NCBI GenBank assembly: GCA_009773375.1 | Contig: WRPH01000008.1 | Coordinates: 92,006-156,005, forward strand | Length of the DNA stretch: 64,000 bases | Source of the DNA: Paracoccaceae bacterium | GTDB lineage: Bacteria > Pseudomonadota > Alphaproteobacteria > Rhodobacterales > Rhodobacteraceae | Reading direction: 5' to 3' | In this document: positions 29,855-38,055 of the stretch, in pieces | Position numbering within the stretch: position 1 is the stretch's first letter | Layout: each line of letters starts with the position of its first letter | Made by a program: the position numbers and the translations under genes | The notes under the pieces: generated by a model | What the model saw: only the letters and a program-made list of their open reading frames with translations | What the model was told of the DNA's origin: nothing | The model's database searches: none

Positions 29855-29961
29855 CGGGAGGCGGGCGCTGCCCGGCGGCGCATTCGCGCCTTGATTCCGG
29901 GCCGGGTGCGTGCTTGAGACACCGAAAGGCACCCGTCCCCCCTCCACAAGAGACCCATAAA

Positions 29962-30711
29962 ATGACGATCACCCAGCAGCACGAACTCGAAGGCCTGCAA
30001 GCCATCGGCCGGATCGTCGCCAACACCATGCAGGCGATGGCCAAAGCCATCGAACCCGGCATGACCACGCAGGAACTCGACGATATTGGCCGCAGCCTGC
30101 TCGACCGCGACGGCGCTCTTTCCGCCCCGCAAGCGACCTACGATTTTCCCGGTGCCACCTGCATCAGCATCAACGAGGAAATCGCCCACGGCATCCCCGG
30201 CAACCGGGTGATCAAGCCGGGCGATCTGGTCAACATCGACGTGTCGGCCTCGAAAGACGGCTATTTTGCCGATACTGGCGCGACCTTTCGCGCAGCACAG
30301 GTGCACCCCACGCTGGATAAGCTGTGCCGTGATGGCAAGCGCGCCATGCAGATCGGCATCGCGCAGGTTGGCAGCGACAAGCCACTGGCGGGCATCGGCA
30401 AGGCCATCGGGCAATTCGCCACCGATCGCGGCTATACCCTGATCCGCAATCTGGCCAGCCACGGCGTTGGCCGCGCGCTGCACGAATACCCCGAGGAAAT
30501 CGCCACCTGGCCGAACCGCAGCGAAAGACGCCGCATCACCAAGGGCCTTGTGCTGACGGTGGAGCCGTTCCTGTCCACGGGCGGCCTCTGGGCCAACCAG
30601 GGCGATGACGGCTGGACGCTTTATGCCGATCCCAGCGCCCCTGTCGTGCAATACGAACACACCGTCGTTGCCACAGATCGCGGCGCTCTGATCGTGACCC
30701 TACCGGGCTGA
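29962..30711 (+). CDS. map: type I methionine aminopeptidase
   Basis: A 249-residue pita-bread-fold aminopeptidase. All five metal ligands are recognisable: the two Asp in VNIDVSASKDGYFADTG, His in ASHGVGRALHE, Glu in TVEPF and Glu in QYEHTV. It removes the initiator Met from nascent proteins. It starts at the ATG at 29962. Relatives often carry more than one map gene, so this may not be the only copy. Confidence 0.93.
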   Translation: MTITQQHELEGLQAIGRIVANTMQAMAKAIEPGMTTQELDDIGRSLLDRDGALSAPQATYDFPGATCISINEEIAHGIPGNRVIKPGDLVNIDVSASKDGYFADTGATFRAAQVHPTLDKLCRDGKRAMQIGIAQVGSDKPLAGIGKAIGQFATDRGYTLIRNLASHGVGRALHEYPEEIATWPNRSERRRITKGLVLTVEPFLSTGGLWANQGDDGWTLYADPSAPVVQYEHTVVATDRGALIVTLPG

Positions 30712-30818
30712 TCCGGCTTTCCGCGCCGGTGTGTAATCCTTAACCAACCCTTACCACACCCCCACAACCCCTTGAAATCACACAAAGCCACAGCCCGTCC
30801 ACACGCGGACACCCCCGT

Positions 30819-31715
30819 TCACAGCGTCGGATCATCCACATAATTCCGCCAGTTGTGCTGCTCCTGAAACCCCAGAACCTGCCGGATCTTGCGGTTCGAC
30901 AGCAAGCTTTCATGGCTCCCCAGCGGGCGGCTCAGCGGCACTTTCGGAAAGAACCGCGCCAGCAATTCCTGATTGCTCTGGCAGACCGAATTGGTATCGT
31001 TGCAGGCATTGAACACCTGAAACCCCAACCCGTCCTTCTTCAGCGCCAGATCAACAATCTGCCCCAGATCGCGCGCATCAATATAGCTGAACGTCACCCG
31101 CCGCCGCTGCCCCGGATCAACAAAGAACCCCGGAAACTTGCTGCGATACTCCTGCGGCTCGATCACATTTCCGATCCTCAGCGCATAAATATCATTGCCA
31201 AACCGCCGCTGAAATCCGCGCGCCGTTGCCTCATTCACCTTCTTCGACATGCCATAGCTGTCCATCGGATCAATATCGTAATCCTCCTCCAGCGGCAGCA
31301 CCTTGGGGTCCACGATGCCATTCGAAAAGCAAACCCCGTAAGTCGTCTCCGAACTCGCAATAATCACCTTGCGGATGCCCAGCTTGCAGGCCGCCTCCAG
31401 CACATTGTAGGTGCCCATCACATTGACCCGGTAGGTCTCATTCTCCGGCTGCAGCATCAGCGCCGGAATTGCCGCGAAATGCACCACCGCATCAAATGGC
31501 GGCGCCGCCCCACCGTCCAACTCCGCCGCATCCATATGCGACGCCATCGCATTGAACATCTGCGCGCCATCGGTGATATCGGCCACCAGATCCGCCACCC
31601 CCGCCAGCCGCAGCGGCACCCGGTCCACGTTCAGCACCCGATGCCCCTGCGCCGCCAGATACGCGACCACATGCTTGCCCGCCTTGCCCGACCCGCCCGT
31701 AAACATCACCCGCAT
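30819..31715 (-). CDS. NAD-dependent epimerase/dehydratase (extended SDR)
   Basis: A 298-residue extended short-chain dehydrogenase. The N-terminal nucleotide motif is GGSGKAGKH (about residues 7-15), the catalytic pair is YGMSKK, and SSETTYG is the active-site Ser/Thr segment. It probably acts on a nucleotide sugar or sugar acid, but specificity cannot be read from the sequence. GGGGG precedes the ATG at 31713-31715, which I prefer to the longer frame. It is divergent from parE. Confidence 0.88.
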   Translation of the reverse strand: MRVMFTGGSGKAGKHVVAYLAAQGHRVLNVDRVPLRLAGVADLVADITDGAQMFNAMASHMDAAELDGGAAPPFDAVVHFAAIPALMLQPENETYRVNVMGTYNVLEAACKLGIRKVIIASSETTYGVCFSNGIVDPKVLPLEEDYDIDPMDSYGMSKKVNEATARGFQRRFGNDIYALRIGNVIEPQEYRSKFPGFFVDPGQRRRVTFSYIDARDLGQIVDLALKKDGLGFQVFNACNDTNSVCQSNQELLARFFPKVPLSRPLGSHESLLSNRKIRQVLGFQEQHNWRNYVDDPTL

Positions 31716-31845
31716 CGCCACCCCCTGTTTTCCCCGCAGCCTACCGCCCGTATCCCGCCCCAGCAACACCCCAACATCTTGCGCGCCTCCCCGGCTTTCT
31801 GTGATACTGCCCTGCAAAAGCCGCATAACAAGAATCGAGCAGCCC

Positions 31846-33801
31846 ATGGCCAACGACCTCCTCTCCGGCACGCCCGAGACCTACGACGCCTCCTCCATCG
31901 AGGTGCTCGAACCGCTGGAGGCCGTCCGCCTGCGCCCCGGCATGTATATCGGCGGCATTGACGAACGCGCCTACCACCACCTCGCCGCCGAGATCATCGA
32001 CAACTCGATGGACGAGGCGGTTGCCGGCCACGCCAACCGCATCGAGGTCGAACTCCACGCCGACGGCTCTCTCACCGTGCGCGACAACGGCCGCGGCATT
32101 CCGGTCGATCCGCACCCGAAATTCCCCGATAAATCCGCGCTCGAAGTCATCCTCTGCACCCTGCATTCGGGCGGCAAATTCAACGGCAAGGCCTACGAGA
32201 CCTCCGGCGGCCTGCACGGTGTCGGCTCCTCCGTCGTCAACGCCCTGTCGGACCACCTCTATGTCGAGGTCGCCAAGAACAAGGAACTCTACGCGCAATC
32301 CTTTTCGCGCGGCAAACCGCTTGGCCCGATTCAAAAGATCGGCGCCGCCCCCAACCGCCGCGGCACCTCCGTCACCTTCCACCCCGACGCGCAAATCTTC
32401 GGCAGCCACCACTTCCGCCCCTCGCGGCTATTGCGCATGGTCCGCTCCAAGGCCTACCTGTTTTCCGGCGTCGAAATCCGCTGGAAATCCGCCATCCCCG
32501 ACGGCGACACGCCCCTAGAGGCGACGTTCCACTTCCCCGGCGGCCTTGCCGATTACCTGTCGGATACGCTAGAAAAAACAACCACCTACGCCGACCGCCC
32601 CTTTGCCGGAAAGGTGATGTTTCAGGAAAAATTCGGCGTCCCCGGCTCGGTCGAATGGGCGATCAACTGGTCGCCCGTGCGCGACGGTTTCATCCAATCC
32701 TACACCAACACCGTGCCCACCCCCGAAGGCGGCACCCACGAATATGGCTTCTGGAGCGCGATCCTGAAAGGCATCCGCGCCTACGGCGATCTGACCAAAA
32801 ACCGCAAAGCCGAAATGATCACCCGCGACGACATGCTTGCGGGCGGCTGCGCGCTTATATCCGTCTTCATCCGTGAGCCGCAATTCGTCGGCCAGACCAA
32901 GGACCGTCTGGCGACCGAAGAAGCCGCCCGCTATGTCGAGGGCGCGGTGCGCGATCACTTTGACAACTGGCTTGCCTCCGATACCAAATCGGCGGGCGCG
33001 ATCATGGATTTTCTGGTGCTGCGCGCCGAGGAACGCCTGAAACGCAAGCAAGAGAAAGAAACCCAGCGCAAGACCGCCACTAAAAAGCTGCGTCTGCCCG
33101 GCAAACTGACCGATTGTTCCAGCAAAACCCGCGACAACACCGAATTGTTCATCGTCGAGGGCGACTCGGCAGGCGGTTCCGCCAAAGGCGCGCGGGATCG
33201 TGAAACGCAGGCGATCATGCCGTTGAAGGGTAAAATCCTCAACGTGCTGGGCGCGGCTTCTGGCAAGCTGAATGAAAACTCCGAAATCCGCGATATTTGT
33301 GAAGCGCTCGGCGTGCAAATGGGCACCCGCTTCAAGGTCGATGATCTGCGCTATGATAAAATCGTCATCATGACCGACGCCGACGTGGATGGCGCGCATA
33401 TTGCCAGCCTGCTGATGACGTTCTTCTTCACCCAGATGCGCCCGCTGATCGACAAGGGCCACCTCTATCTCGCCTGCCCGCCGCTGTATCGCCTGACCCA
33501 AGGCGCGCGCCGCCTTTACGTCGCCGACGACGCCGAAAAAGAACTGTGGCTGGCCAAGGGCTTGGGCGGCAAGGGGAAAATCGACGTGCAGCGCTTCAAG
33601 GGCTTGGGCGAAATGGACGCCAAAGACCTGAAAGACACCACGATGAACCCCGCCACCCGCAAACTGATCCGCGTCACGATTGACGAGGACGCGCCGGGCG
33701 AGACGGGGGATCTGGTGGAGCGTTTGATGGGCAAGAAACCGGAATTGCGGTTCCAGTATATTCAGGAGAATGCCCGGTTTGTAGAGGAGCTGGATGTGTG
33801 A
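31846..33801 (+). CDS. parE: DNA topoisomerase IV subunit B
   Basis: A 651-residue type IIA topoisomerase ATPase subunit. GHKL motifs are EIIDNSMDEAVAG (catalytic Glu about residue 49), DNGRGIPVD and GGLHGVGSSVVNALS. The Toprim domain has EGDSAGGSAKG and DADVDGAHI. With ParC it decatenates daughter chromosomes. The length and QTKDRL/ATKKLRLPGKL context fit ParE rather than GyrB, which is longer. The ATG at 31846 matches the family start. Confidence 0.95.
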   Translation: MANDLLSGTPETYDASSIEVLEPLEAVRLRPGMYIGGIDERAYHHLAAEIIDNSMDEAVAGHANRIEVELHADGSLTVRDNGRGIPVDPHPKFPDKSALEVILCTLHSGGKFNGKAYETSGGLHGVGSSVVNALSDHLYVEVAKNKELYAQSFSRGKPLGPIQKIGAAPNRRGTSVTFHPDAQIFGSHHFRPSRLLRMVRSKAYLFSGVEIRWKSAIPDGDTPLEATFHFPGGLADYLSDTLEKTTTYADRPFAGKVMFQEKFGVPGSVEWAINWSPVRDGFIQSYTNTVPTPEGGTHEYGFWSAILKGIRAYGDLTKNRKAEMITRDDMLAGGCALISVFIREPQFVGQTKDRLATEEAARYVEGAVRDHFDNWLASDTKSAGAIMDFLVLRAEERLKRKQEKETQRKTATKKLRLPGKLTDCSSKTRDNTELFIVEGDSAGGSAKGARDRETQAIMPLKGKILNVLGAASGKLNENSEIRDICEALGVQMGTRFKVDDLRYDKIVIMTDADVDGAHIASLLMTFFFTQMRPLIDKGHLYLACPPLYRLTQGARRLYVADDAEKELWLAKGLGGKGKIDVQRFKGLGEMDAKDLKDTTMNPATRKLIRVTIDEDAPGETGDLVERLMGKKPELRFQYIQENARFVEELDV

Positions 33802-34477
33802 TGGGTTCGACTGTAAAATCATGATTACTCTTGGAAACATCCAAAAGAGGCTGGTTACAGAGTTCTTCGACAAGCCTGTTATGGAAAATAATCTGCGCGG
33901 CTATTGGTGTGAAGCCATGGTTGCGGAACAGCTTGGGCCAACTTGCGCAATCACATCTGGCAGTTGGGCACCTTGGGATTTGCAGATTGGCAAAGACAGC
34001 GATAATTTTCCAGACCGCATCCGCATTCAGGTAAAAAACTCTGCAAGATTGCAGGCTTGGCACGGAACTAACTCTAATCCCTCAGTAGCTCAGTTCAATC
34101 TGACTTATCGGGCACTCCCAAGTTACTGGATCCGCGATTTTCCCGAGCGCCCGTCAGATCCAGAAGGTTTTCAGTGCGATGTTTTTGCACTTTGTTTTCA
34201 CGACAACCACGACATCTTGACCGCCGATCAACGTGATCCAAAGCAATGGCGGGTCTTTTTGTTGAGTGCCAACCACGCAGACGGCGACATTACGGAATCC
34301 GAGTATTTGAATTGCAAGAAGGCATTCAAGGTGTCCGGTAGGCCGGTCACCCTGCAACGACGTCCAGACACGATGATGATCGGGATTCGCAATCGTCGGC
34401 CCGCGCACGTAGTTCAATTACCAGATTTGACTCTTGCGTTGGTTAACAAGGTGGTTGGGAAAGATGGCATGCTGTGA
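33794..34477 (+). CDS. low-G+C protein with a PD-(D/E)XK nuclease-like signature
   Basis: A 227-residue protein overlapping the end of parE by eight bases, with GAGGAG four bases before its ATG. It shows LRGYWCEAMVAEQLG (helix with E40), APWDLQ (D62) and RIQVKNSARLQAW (Q79-x-K81). The E...D...QxK order resembles restriction-endonuclease-like folds, with Q in place of E as in Mrr-type enzymes. Its G+C is about 47-52% in the lines I counted against about 65% in parE, which suggests recent acquisition. No methylase or toxin-antitoxin partner is adjacent. A second start, ATG at 33821, is possible. Confidence 0.6.
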   Translation: MCDGFDCKIMITLGNIQKRLVTEFFDKPVMENNLRGYWCEAMVAEQLGPTCAITSGSWAPWDLQIGKDSDNFPDRIRIQVKNSARLQAWHGTNSNPSVAQFNLTYRALPSYWIRDFPERPSDPEGFQCDVFALCFHDNHDILTADQRDPKQWRVFLLSANHADGDITESEYLNCKKAFKVSGRPVTLQRRPDTMMIGIRNRRPAHVVQLPDLTLALVNKVVGKDGML

Positions 34478-34730
34478 TTTGAGTTGGGGCCTATTCAGTT
34501 AAAACCAAACGTTGCCGCCGGTCGCGCCCGGCCTGCCACATAGCGGCCCCTAAATCTCTATCCCCAACCTTCACCTCTGCATTTATTGTCAATGCTTGGA
34601 TGTCAATTTGGAACTGGCTCAAGCCTAAGCGGATAGGAAGGTGTAGTGTAGGACGGGTTCCCAAACTGGCCAAACCTTAACAAATCCTAACCGCCAAACC
34701 CTAACCCCTTGAAAACAATCACCCCAAAAC

Positions 34731-34749
34731 CGGTCCCGACTCGGGACCG
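34731..34749 (-). terminator. terminator after cobF
   Basis: On the minus strand an 8-bp perfect stem (CGGTCCCG-AGT-CGGGACCG) lies two bases after the cobF stop and is followed by GTTTTGGGG, a short U-run. The remaining gap 34478-34730 holds no gene I can support; a 60-codon minus-strand frame there has no SD or recognised motif. Confidence 0.65.
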
Positions 34750-34751
34750 TC

Positions 34752-35492
34752 TCAAACCTCCCCCCGCCGCAGCAGATAAATATCCATGATCCAGCCATGC
34801 GCCGCCCGTGCCTCGGCCCGCAGGCTCACAATCCGCGCGCCCACCTCGGCCAGCTTTCCCTCAACAATAATCTCCTCCGGCATCCCGACATATCCCCCCC
34901 ACCAGATCGAAACTCCAGTCGGGTCCAGCGCCTGAAACGAACACTCCCCGTCCAGCATCACCACCGCGGTATCGACGCCCAAAGGAAACCCCTCGTCCCG
35001 CAGCCGCCGCCCCGTCGTCACCACAAACGGCGCGCCGATCTCATTCAGGGCAATCCCATGCGCCGCCGTCAGCGCGTGGATCGAGGTCACCCCCGGCACC
35101 ACATGCACCCGGTCCGGCGGCAGCAACCGCGCGGCGATCCGCAGGGTGGAATCATACAGCGCCGGATCGCCCCAGACCAGCAGCGCCACCTTTGCCGCCG
35201 CCCCGATCGCCGCCTGCCACACCGCCGCAATCCGGTCGTGCCAGTCTTCAACCCGCGCGGTGTAGTCGAGGATGGTTTCATCCCGCACCGGCAGGTCAAA
35301 CTCGACGATCCGGGTGGCGGGATTGGTCAGCACGTCGCGGCAGATCGCCAGCCGCAGTTCGGCCAGATCGGCCTTCCCCTCACCTTTGCGGGGGATCAGG
35401 ATCAGATCAGCGGCGTTGATCGCCTTGATCGCCTGCAGGGTCAGATGGTCGGGATTGCCGGTGCCGATACCGATGAGGGTCAGGTCAAACAT
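34752..35492 (-). CDS. cobF: precorrin-6A synthase (deacetylating)
   Basis: A 246-residue SAM methyltransferase of the tetrapyrrole fold, starting MFDLTLIGIGTGNPDHLTLQ. Motifs LLVWGDPALYDST, VVPGVTSIHALTAAHGI and PFVVTTGRRL match CobF, which methylates C-1 and removes the acetyl group in the aerobic pathway. CobF occurs only in the oxygen-dependent route, in line with cobG and cobN here. It is the last gene of the minus-strand cob region. Confidence 0.95.
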   Translation of the reverse strand: MFDLTLIGIGTGNPDHLTLQAIKAINAADLILIPRKGEGKADLAELRLAICRDVLTNPATRIVEFDLPVRDETILDYTARVEDWHDRIAAVWQAAIGAAAKVALLVWGDPALYDSTLRIAARLLPPDRVHVVPGVTSIHALTAAHGIALNEIGAPFVVTTGRRLRDEGFPLGVDTAVVMLDGECSFQALDPTGVSIWWGGYVGMPEEIIVEGKLAEVGARIVSLRAEARAAHGWIMDIYLLRRGEV

Positions 35493-35525
35493 ATGTCCTC
35501 CAGGGTCGGCATATTTGCAGCAGAA

Positions 35526-35553
35526 CGCGCGCCAACCGCAAGGCCGGCGCGCG
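35526..35553 (-). terminator. hairpin between cbtA and cobF
   Basis: A perfect 8-bp GC-rich stem (35526-35533 with 35546-35553, CGCGCGCC arms) with a 12-nt loop lies directly after the cbtA stop on the minus strand. No clean U-run follows, so it may allow partial read-through from the riboswitch-controlled cbtBA unit into cobF. Confidence 0.45.
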
Positions 35554-35558
35554 GGGTT

Positions 35559-36293
35559 TCAGAGCGGTTTGCCGGACCAGAATTGCCCGGCCAGCGCACC
35601 CAGCGCTGCCCAGACGATCAAGCCGACGCCCAGACTGCGGGTCGCAAAGGCTGCGGCAAGTTCCGGCGGCGCGACCCCCGAGAAACCCTCGGGATGCGGC
35701 GCGCCGATCACATGCGGCAGGGCTAATAACAGCGCCGCCAAAGCCAAGGACAGCGCGCCCTTGCCATAGCCCAACACCGCCAGCGCCAACCCGGTTGAAA
35801 CAGCCGTACCCAGCCACCACAGCTGACGCGCGGTCAGATCGGCGGCCATGGAGCCGGGCAGTTCCGGCGCAAGCCCCATCGCCGGGGCGAGTTGGAAGGC
35901 GGCAAAGCCTGCCAGCCCCCACAGCAGCCCCTCGCGCAGGCCGATCGCTTTGCCATAGACCTGCGCCAAGCCAAACCCGGCCGTCAGCAACAGGGCATAG
36001 GCGATATAGGTCAGGCCAAAGAACAGGCTGGTCATCGCATTGCGATTTTCTGCCGGAGCGGCAGGCTCGTGCGAGTGGCCGTCGTCGGCATGTTCGGCGT
36101 CAGCTGCTGCTGTCGCGGTGGCATCCTGGCCGTGGCTTACAGGGGCAGGAGCGCCAAAATGTACCATGGTGCCGGTTTCATAACCTTCGCCAAGCAGGAT
36201 CAGCTTTTGCACGAACGCAAAATGCAGCAGGGCCGCAAGCAGGCCTGCTGCAAAACCAGCGAACAACGCGCTGGTCACCATACGTTGGATCAT
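35559..36293 (-). CDS. cbtA: cobalt transporter subunit CbtA
   Basis: A 244-residue CbtA family membrane protein with five to six TM helices. The first loop is rich in His/Asp (HADDGHSHE near residue 70), a likely Co2+ site. Conserved FQLAPAMGLAPELPG and GAPHPEGFSGVAPPELAAAFA motifs are present. CbtAB is a predicted cobalt uptake system controlled by B12 riboswitches. It lies six bases after cbtB on the same strand. Confidence 0.92.
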   Translation of the reverse strand: MIQRMVTSALFAGFAAGLLAALLHFAFVQKLILLGEGYETGTMVHFGAPAPVSHGQDATATAAADAEHADDGHSHEPAAPAENRNAMTSLFFGLTYIAYALLLTAGFGLAQVYGKAIGLREGLLWGLAGFAAFQLAPAMGLAPELPGSMAADLTARQLWWLGTAVSTGLALAVLGYGKGALSLALAALLLALPHVIGAPHPEGFSGVAPPELAAAFATRSLGVGLIVWAALGALAGQFWSGKPL

Positions 36294-36299
36294 GTCAGA

Positions 36300-36467
36300 T
36301 CAGTGGCAGGGGAAGCCAGTTGCGTGGCGCACGTCATGTGCGGCATCGTGCAGCGCCTGCGATTGGGCGTGGCCTGCAAGGAACAGTACCGAGCCGCCGA
36401 GCATAGCAACAAACAGGACCGACATCAAAGCGGTGGATTTGGTCGAGGTAAGGGTCTTCGTGGTCAT
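36300..36467 (-). CDS. cbtB: cobalt transporter subunit CbtB
   Basis: A 55-residue single-TM protein (helix about residues 12-33) ending in the histidine motif LHDAAHDVRHATGFPCH, which is diagnostic of CbtB and probably binds Co2+ at the periplasmic side. The SD GGAG is six bases before the ATG at 36467, so I prefer it to the ATGs at 36470 and 36479. It directly follows the riboswitch expression hairpin. Confidence 0.9.
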   Translation of the reverse strand: MTTKTLTSTKSTALMSVLFVAMLGGSVLFLAGHAQSQALHDAAHDVRHATGFPCH

Positions 36468-36479
36468 CATATTCTCCAT

Positions 36480-36700
36480 CCCGTCACACCCGACGGGTCC
36501 GTGTTTCTTTGCAGGGCCGGTCTCCTGGCTCGCGGGTCGTAGCGACCTTCCGCCTTCCCAGCCTTGCGGCCAGTGGCATTTCGGAAGGCCGCTCACCGCA
36601 TACAGTCGCGGGGGCGGCTGAGGCTTGGGGTGCCGATTGGTCCACCCATTCCCCATTCTCGTTTCAGTCCGGGCGCTTTGCGCTTTTCGGACACCTTGCC
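36480..36700 (-). promoter_or_regulatory. cobalamin riboswitch controlling cbtB-cbtA
   Basis: Minus-strand RNA. The B12 box is AGCCAGGAGACCGGCC at 36515-36530. Other core blocks are GCCACTG near 36570-36577 with GGGAAGGCGG, and CCCCCGCGACTGTATGCGG near 36590-36613. Downstream, a 6-bp hairpin CCCGTC-GGGTGT-GACGGG (36480-36497) abuts the cbtB SD; its loop can pair with GCACCC in the aptamer (36627-36634). This suits translational repression through an L5-L13 kissing loop. The 312-base gap holds no gene. Confidence 0.9.
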
Positions 36701-36779
36701 CCTTCATTTGCGCCCGCAGCCCGCATTGGGTCAAGCGCAAAAGCGACCCCTGAGGGCCGCTTTCACCAAGCCGGGCCGA

Positions 36780-37448
36780 TCAGGCCGGGTTATGCAGGCG
36801 CAGGGTCGTCACGGCCGAAGCTTTGGCGCGTTTCGCCAGCGCCAGCACGCCCAGATCGACCAGCGGCTCCAACAGAATAACCAGCATATAGGCGGCACCA
36901 AAGCTGCTGACGGCGGCAAGATTCGCCACGCCAAAGCCCTGCCCGTAGATCGCCCAGAACGCCACCCAAGCGACGATGCCACCGTGATAGGCGGTCGAAA
37001 GTTTGAGCGCTTGTTTATAGGTCAAATCGACATAGGCAGTTTGCGCCGGGATGATGCGGGCAGCCAAGGCTTGCAGCGCGAACAGTGGCACCAGCAAAGT
37101 GGTGAGGTTCATGCCGTATTGCGGCAGGTCGATGGGTTCAAAGAGCAGGCCTTGCAGCAGCAGGCCCAGCATCAGCCCCATCGCCGCCGGGGCCGCACCA
37201 AGGATCAGGAACAGGGTGGAGCCAAGGATCAGGTGAACCTCGGACACGCCCACCGGCGCGTGTGGCAGCAGTTGGAAAAAGCTGAACACGGCAACGGTGG
37301 CAAGGCTGGCGCGTGCGACAAGTGAGACCGGCCCACGCAGGTTGGAATCTGCCAGCGCCAGTTTGGTGGCATAGGTCGCCGCAGCGGCAGCGGTGGCATA
37401 GGACAAGGCGATTTTGGCCTCGGAAACGAGGCCCGGTTCGATGTGCAT
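36780..37448 (-). CDS. cbiM: CbiM-family cobalt ECF transporter component (solitary)
   Basis: A 222-residue membrane protein with about six to seven TM helices, related to CbiM. I chose the start giving MHIEPG because CbiM needs Met-His at the mature N-terminus for Co2+ binding, and GGAG is six bases upstream of that ATG. Conserved GVSEVHLILGSTL and PQYGMNLTTLLVPLFALQ are present. No cbiN, cbiQ or cbiO is nearby, so this is a solitary CbiM-like component, controlled by its own riboswitch. Confidence 0.88.
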   Translation of the reverse strand: MHIEPGLVSEAKIALSYATAAAAATYATKLALADSNLRGPVSLVARASLATVAVFSFFQLLPHAPVGVSEVHLILGSTLFLILGAAPAAMGLMLGLLLQGLLFEPIDLPQYGMNLTTLLVPLFALQALAARIIPAQTAYVDLTYKQALKLSTAYHGGIVAWVAFWAIYGQGFGVANLAAVSSFGAAYMLVILLEPLVDLGVLALAKRAKASAVTTLRLHNPA

Positions 37449-37460
37449 AGTGTTCTCCAT

Positions 37461-37660
37461 GCCGTCACACCCGACGGCGTTCAGGTTGCTTTGCACGGCC
37501 GGTTTCCTGACTCGCGGGTCGGTGCAGCCCTTCGCCTTCCCGGCGCAAGGCCAGTGGCGGATGAAGGGTGCTCGCCGCTTACAGTCGCGGGGGCGGTTGA
37601 GGCAGGGGCGCCGCTTGGGTCCGCCCTTCCCCATTCCCGATTAAGTCCGGGCGCTTTGCG
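37461..37660 (-). promoter_or_regulatory. cobalamin riboswitch controlling cbiM
   Basis: Minus-strand RNA with B12 box AGTCAGGAAACCGGCC at 37497-37512, CCGCCACTGG near 37551-37560 and CCGCCCCCGCGACTGTAAGCGG near 37575-37597 (read in parts). The expression hairpin GCCGTC-GGGTGT-GACGGC is at 37461-37478, with the same loop as the cbtB switch and a compensatory C-G to G-C change at the stem base. The loop partner is GCGCCC at 37605-37612. The 298-base gap holds no gene. Confidence 0.9.
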
Positions 37661-37746
37661 CTGATCGGACACCGTGCGAGGCAAGTGTAAGCAGGGCGGC
37701 GAGCCACGCAAGACGGAATGCGGCGATGCCGGGCGGGATGCGACAT

Positions 37747-38055
37747 TCAGCCCGGAATACGGGCAATGGCCTTGGTGCGCAGCGCGCCGAGGATGCGGGC
37801 ATCGGGGAAGGTGCCGTCGGGGCTGGCTGCATAGGCGTGGGCGAAGTTTTGCAGATCCGGCAGGTCGGCTTCGGTGATGTTGCCGAACAGATAGGCGGTC
37901 TTGCCGGGGGCGCGGAAGGCCACGGTCTGATCACGGCTGCAGCCAGACATGCATTCTATTTCAAGCACTTGCACAAAGGCGGGCATGGCTTGGCGCAAGG
38001 TTTCGGCAAAATCTGCGCGGCCAAGGCTGCACGAGGTGCAGACGTGCAGCTTCAC
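37747..38055 (-). CDS. DUF1636 Cys-rich protein (thioredoxin-like 2Fe-2S type), copy 1
   Basis: A 102-residue protein with four cysteines in a ferredoxin-like array: C6-x2-C9 and C35-x3-C39 (HVCTSC and ECMSGC), followed by the hydrophobic TAYLFGNITEAD block. It is a DUF1636 protein and could bind a 2Fe-2S cluster or a metal such as cobalt. The GTG start overlaps the cobA stop (GTGA), so it is the last gene of the cobL-cobE-cobM-cobB-cobA run. A paralogue is at 50659-51036. Confidence 0.85.
   Translation of the reverse strand: MKLHVCTSCSLGRADFAETLRQAMPAFVQVLEIECMSGCSRDQTVAFRAPGKTAYLFGNITEADLPDLQNFAHAYAASPDGTFPDARILGALRTKAIARIPG

Noticed and set aside
28736..29947. A 403-codon minus-strand frame covering the GST gene and its flanks
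   Set aside because: It is antisense to a clear glutathione S-transferase and crosses the terminator and hairpin repeats; the composition is shadow-like.
34491..34673. A 60-codon minus-strand frame between the nuclease-like gene and cobF
   Set aside because: No Shine-Dalgarno, no recognised motif, and composition like the surrounding non-coding stretch.
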